Source: Halieaceae bacterium UBA4438 (GTDB lineage: Bacteria; Pseudomonadota; Gammaproteobacteria; Pseudomonadales; Halieaceae). From it: a stretch of 26,766 bases of DNA. Position 1 is the first letter of the stretch, and every line of letters begins with the position of its first letter. The notes under the pieces are model-generated. The model did not search any database and was not told the DNA's origin. It saw only the letters and a list, made by a program, of their open reading frames with translations. Positions 24,740-26,766 of the stretch are shown in pieces. The stretch is taken from the NCBI GenBank assembly GCA_002390485.1, contig DGPO01000115.1, forward strand, positions 1 through 26,766, read 5' to 3'. The position numbers and the translations under genes are program-made.

Positions 24740-26371
24740 GTGAAAACAGCGTTTCTTGGGAAAACAGTCAGCGGTCCTTTCACTATTCCGTCTGGAATCG
24801 TGTCGACCGCACCCAGCATCATTCAACGAATAATGGATGAGCTCCCAGAAGTTGGCGTGATTACAACCAAGAGTGTTGGCCCCGTGCCGCGCACAGGTAA
24901 TCGCGAGCCGGTCTACAGCCAATACGCTCCAGGCTGCTTTGTTAATGCAGTAGGACTGACCAATCCCGGCGCCGAAGAGGCTCGCAGAGGTTTTGAATCG
25001 CTCTCCATTCCAGAAGACCGATTCTTACTGGTCTCTATTTTTGGCGGCAGCATCGAAGAATTTGTGTCCGTGGCAAAAATCCTTGCACCTGTGGCCGACG
25101 GATTGGAACTCAACCTATCCTGCCCTCACGCCCAAGGTTATGGCATGGCCATGGGGCAAGATCCTGAAATGGTCGCGGCCATTGTGAGCGCCGTCAAAGC
25201 AGCTGTGGACGTCCCTGTGATTCCAAAGCTAACGCCCAACGTCGACCGTATCGAAGATATAGGACGCGCCGCACTGCAGGCCGGTGCTGATGGGCTATGT
25301 GCCATTAATACCGTAGGACCCGGCTACACCGAGAGTCACGGCCACCCGGTTCTTAGTAATGGAATGGGCGGAATGTCCGGTGGTGGTGTCCTACCGACGG
25401 CACTCAAGTGCATTCGTGCTCTAAAAACAATCACTGATAAACCCATTATCGGCTGTGGCGGTTTGTCTACCGCCGACGATTGTCGCGCGGCGATGAATGC
25501 CGGCGCATCAATTGTAGGCGTTGGATCGGCGCTGAGCGGCATGGACACACAAGGTATGAACGGCTTCTTCCGCCAGCTCCAACGAGATCTTGAGACAGGC
25601 GGTAATAAAGCAAAGGCCGAGCTAAATCTCGACTTAGACATGGACTTTAGTGCGTTCAAAGTAGTGACTAACGAGCCCGTTTGCGATGACATCACCGTTG
25701 TCACGCTAAATGGCAACATCAATATTCAACCGGGTGAATACGTTTTTGTTTGGATTCCGGGTGTGGGTGAGAAGCCGTTTTCCTGCCTCACCGACGCACC
25801 ACTTCGCCTCGCTGTCATTGATGTTGGACAGTTCACTCACGCGTGTTACGCGCTTGAGCCGGGAGACGATGTCTATATTCGCGGGCCGCACGGCGCCCCT
25901 GTGCTTCCAAAGGATGACGCCCACGTTGTCTGCGTGGCGGGAGGAACAGGACTCGCCGCGGTCTACCAACTCGCCCGCGACTTTGGTTCGCAGGAGAAAC
26001 CCGCACAGATTTTTGCAGGTGCACGCAGTGCAGATCGCCTCTACTTTATTGACGAGTGCCGCGCGATTGCCGATGTGCACATCGCAACTGATGACGGCAG
26101 TGCAGGATTTAACGGTCGAGTCACAGACGCGTTGCGATCGTATCTTGACACCCTCGACGCTGAGACACTGGCTCGAACAGAGTTCTACAACTGCGGACCT
26201 GAACCCATGATCCATGCGGCCGAGGCGGTGCAGCGAGACTTTGTCGAGCCGGCCAAAATGTTCAGTGCTATCGACTACACCACAAAGTGCGGTGTGGGTA
26301 TTTGTGGCGCCTGCGCCTCACCCGATGGACGACGAATCTGTGTCGACGGACCCTTTATCAACACCCAATAA
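24740..26371 (+). CDS. pyrD: Fused dihydroorotate dehydrogenase PyrD (class 1B) and PyrK electron-transfer subunit
   Basis: One 543-residue chain joins two enzymes. Residues 1 to about 300 are a class 1 dihydroorotate dehydrogenase, which makes orotate in pyrimidine synthesis: TTKSVGPVPRTGN, NAVGLTNPG, NLSCPHA with the catalytic Cys, PKLTPNV and AINT. From about 305 follows a PyrK-like module with a FAD domain (GEKPFSCL), a nucleotide-binding loop (GGTGLAAVYQLA), and a [2Fe-2S] site C517, C522, C525, C534 in KCGVGICGAC...RRIC. It would pass electrons from dihydroorotate to NAD+ without quinone. The start is GTG 24740, preceded by GGAGAG, rather than TTG 24728. In other bacteria PyrD and PyrK are separate chains in a heterotetramer. 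DUF1295 follows 27 bases later. Confidence 0.92.
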   Translation: MKTAFLGKTVSGPFTIPSGIVSTAPSIIQRIMDELPEVGVITTKSVGPVPRTGNREPVYSQYAPGCFVNAVGLTNPGAEEARRGFESLSIPEDRFLLVSIFGGSIEEFVSVAKILAPVADGLELNLSCPHAQGYGMAMGQDPEMVAAIVSAVKAAVDVPVIPKLTPNVDRIEDIGRAALQAGADGLCAINTVGPGYTESHGHPVLSNGMGGMSGGGVLPTALKCIRALKTITDKPIIGCGGLSTADDCRAAMNAGASIVGVGSALSGMDTQGMNGFFRQLQRDLETGGNKAKAELNLDLDMDFSAFKVVTNEPVCDDITVVTLNGNINIQPGEYVFVWIPGVGEKPFSCLTDAPLRLAVIDVGQFTHACYALEPGDDVYIRGPHGAPVLPKDDAHVVCVAGGTGLAAVYQLARDFGSQEKPAQIFAGARSADRLYFIDECRAIADVHIATDDGSAGFNGRVTDALRSYLDTLDAETLARTEFYNCGPEPMIHAAEAVQRDFVEPAKMFSAIDYTTKCGVGICGACASPDGRRICVDGPFINTQ

Positions 26372-26398
26372 ACTCACACACGAATAAGAGAGAGAACA

Positions 26399-26766
26399 AT
26401 GGGAGCTAAACTTGTCGCTATTTCAACCGCTGTGACACTGACTGTACTGGCAGTCGCGTGGTTAGGTGATCAAACTGGAGCCACGCTGTATGGCTTACCC
26501 CTCATGGCGGCCATGGCGCTGGGGGTATTTGGGGTCCAGTGGGTCGGTCTGATCCACGCGCGCTTGTTCGAAACCGAGCACTACTTTGATCTTGTTGGCA
26601 GTCTGACGTACGTCACCGTCACGATTTTCGCGATTCAACAGGCTGTGGACTTTGGACTGCGCCAGCAACTCATCGCGGGCGCCGTCGTGGTCTGGGCAGT
26701 GCGGCTTGGACCCTTCTTGTTTATGCGCATTAAAAAAGCGGGCGAAGATCAGCGATTCAGAAAAAT
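26399..26766 (+). CDS. DUF1295 membrane protein (steroid 5-alpha-reductase-like), N-terminal part
   Basis: The reading frame from ATG 26399 runs off the window end with about 122 residues. Four hydrophobic segments are visible (near residues 5-20, 30-50, 60-78 and 83-100). VVVWAVRLGPFLFMRIKKAGEDQRF is the start of the family core, in which the aligned WxxRLGxFLxxRxxxxGxDxRF pattern is typical. DUF1295 proteins are related to steroid 5-alpha reductases and isoprenylcysteine methyltransferases, and no substrate can be given. The gene follows pyrDK by 27 bases and is likely in the same operon. Only weak AAGAGAGAG purine richness stands as a ribosome binding site. Confidence 0.8.
   Translation, partial: MGAKLVAISTAVTLTVLAVAWLGDQTGATLYGLPLMAAMALGVFGVQWVGLIHARLFETEHYFDLVGSLTYVTVTIFAIQQAVDFGLRQQLIAGAVVVWAVRLGPFLFMRIKKAGEDQRFRK

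Noticed and set aside
25706..26215. 169-residue minus-strand open frame, and a 166-residue plus-strand alternative frame, within the PyrK half of the fusion
   Set aside because: Both overlap well-supported FAD/NAD-binding coding sequence and show no family features.

Overview
The window is an ordinary, gene-dense chromosomal segment of a gammaproteobacterium, probably a marine aerobe. The order cyaY, lptM, lysA, dapF, DUF484, xerC, HAD phosphatase, then amtB/glnK, ubiK and comM is the block I know from Pseudomonas-type chromosomes. The photolyase, periplasmic catalase-peroxidase and SelO suggest a sun-exposed, oxygen-rich habitat. Placement in the OM60/NOR5 (Halieaceae) or a related marine group is inference only. 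I see no phage, insertion sequence, CRISPR array, tRNA or rRNA, and no stretch above 300 bases without a gene.

Positions 1-6454: the 3' end of argH runs into the minus-strand pair cyaY and a DUF3187 outer-membrane protein. Diverging from cyaY is a tightly overlapping plus-strand operon: lptM, lysA, dapF, DUF484, xerC and a HAD phosphatase. It combines lysine/diaminopimelate supply, lipoprotein and envelope functions, and chromosome dimer resolution.

Positions 6451-11927: a minus-strand nitrogen and stress region. A TIGR02001-type outer-membrane protein, glnK and amtB form one operon that ends at a clear terminator. Upstream of it lie a -24/-12 sigma-54 promoter, a consensus IHF site and an NtrC palindrome at textbook spacing. 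Below the terminator come katG, with a Sec signal peptide and its own terminator, and a second PII gene with its own predicted promoter.

Positions 12017-19064: ubiK and comM; a small exported c-type cytochrome (minus); a glutathione S-transferase and a DUF3080 lipoprotein; aguB-aguA, which turn agmatine into putrescine; and an N-terminally extended GTP cyclohydrolase II-type protein.

Positions 19057-26766: DUF6482 and a DUF3445 haem-dependent N-demethylase-like gene (minus) diverge from a compact operon of cho, a photolyase/cryptochrome, a short AsmA-like membrane protein and selO. The end holds a single-chain fusion of class 1B dihydroorotate dehydrogenase (PyrD) with its electron-transfer subunit (PyrK), followed by the start of a DUF1295 membrane protein.

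No wholly new system is evident. The points most worth a second look are the PyrD-PyrK fusion, the complete NtrC/IHF/sigma-54 architecture driving an outer-membrane protein with glnK-amtB, the photolyase with an altered flavin-pocket motif, the extended RibA-like protein, and the orphan DUF3445 gene.
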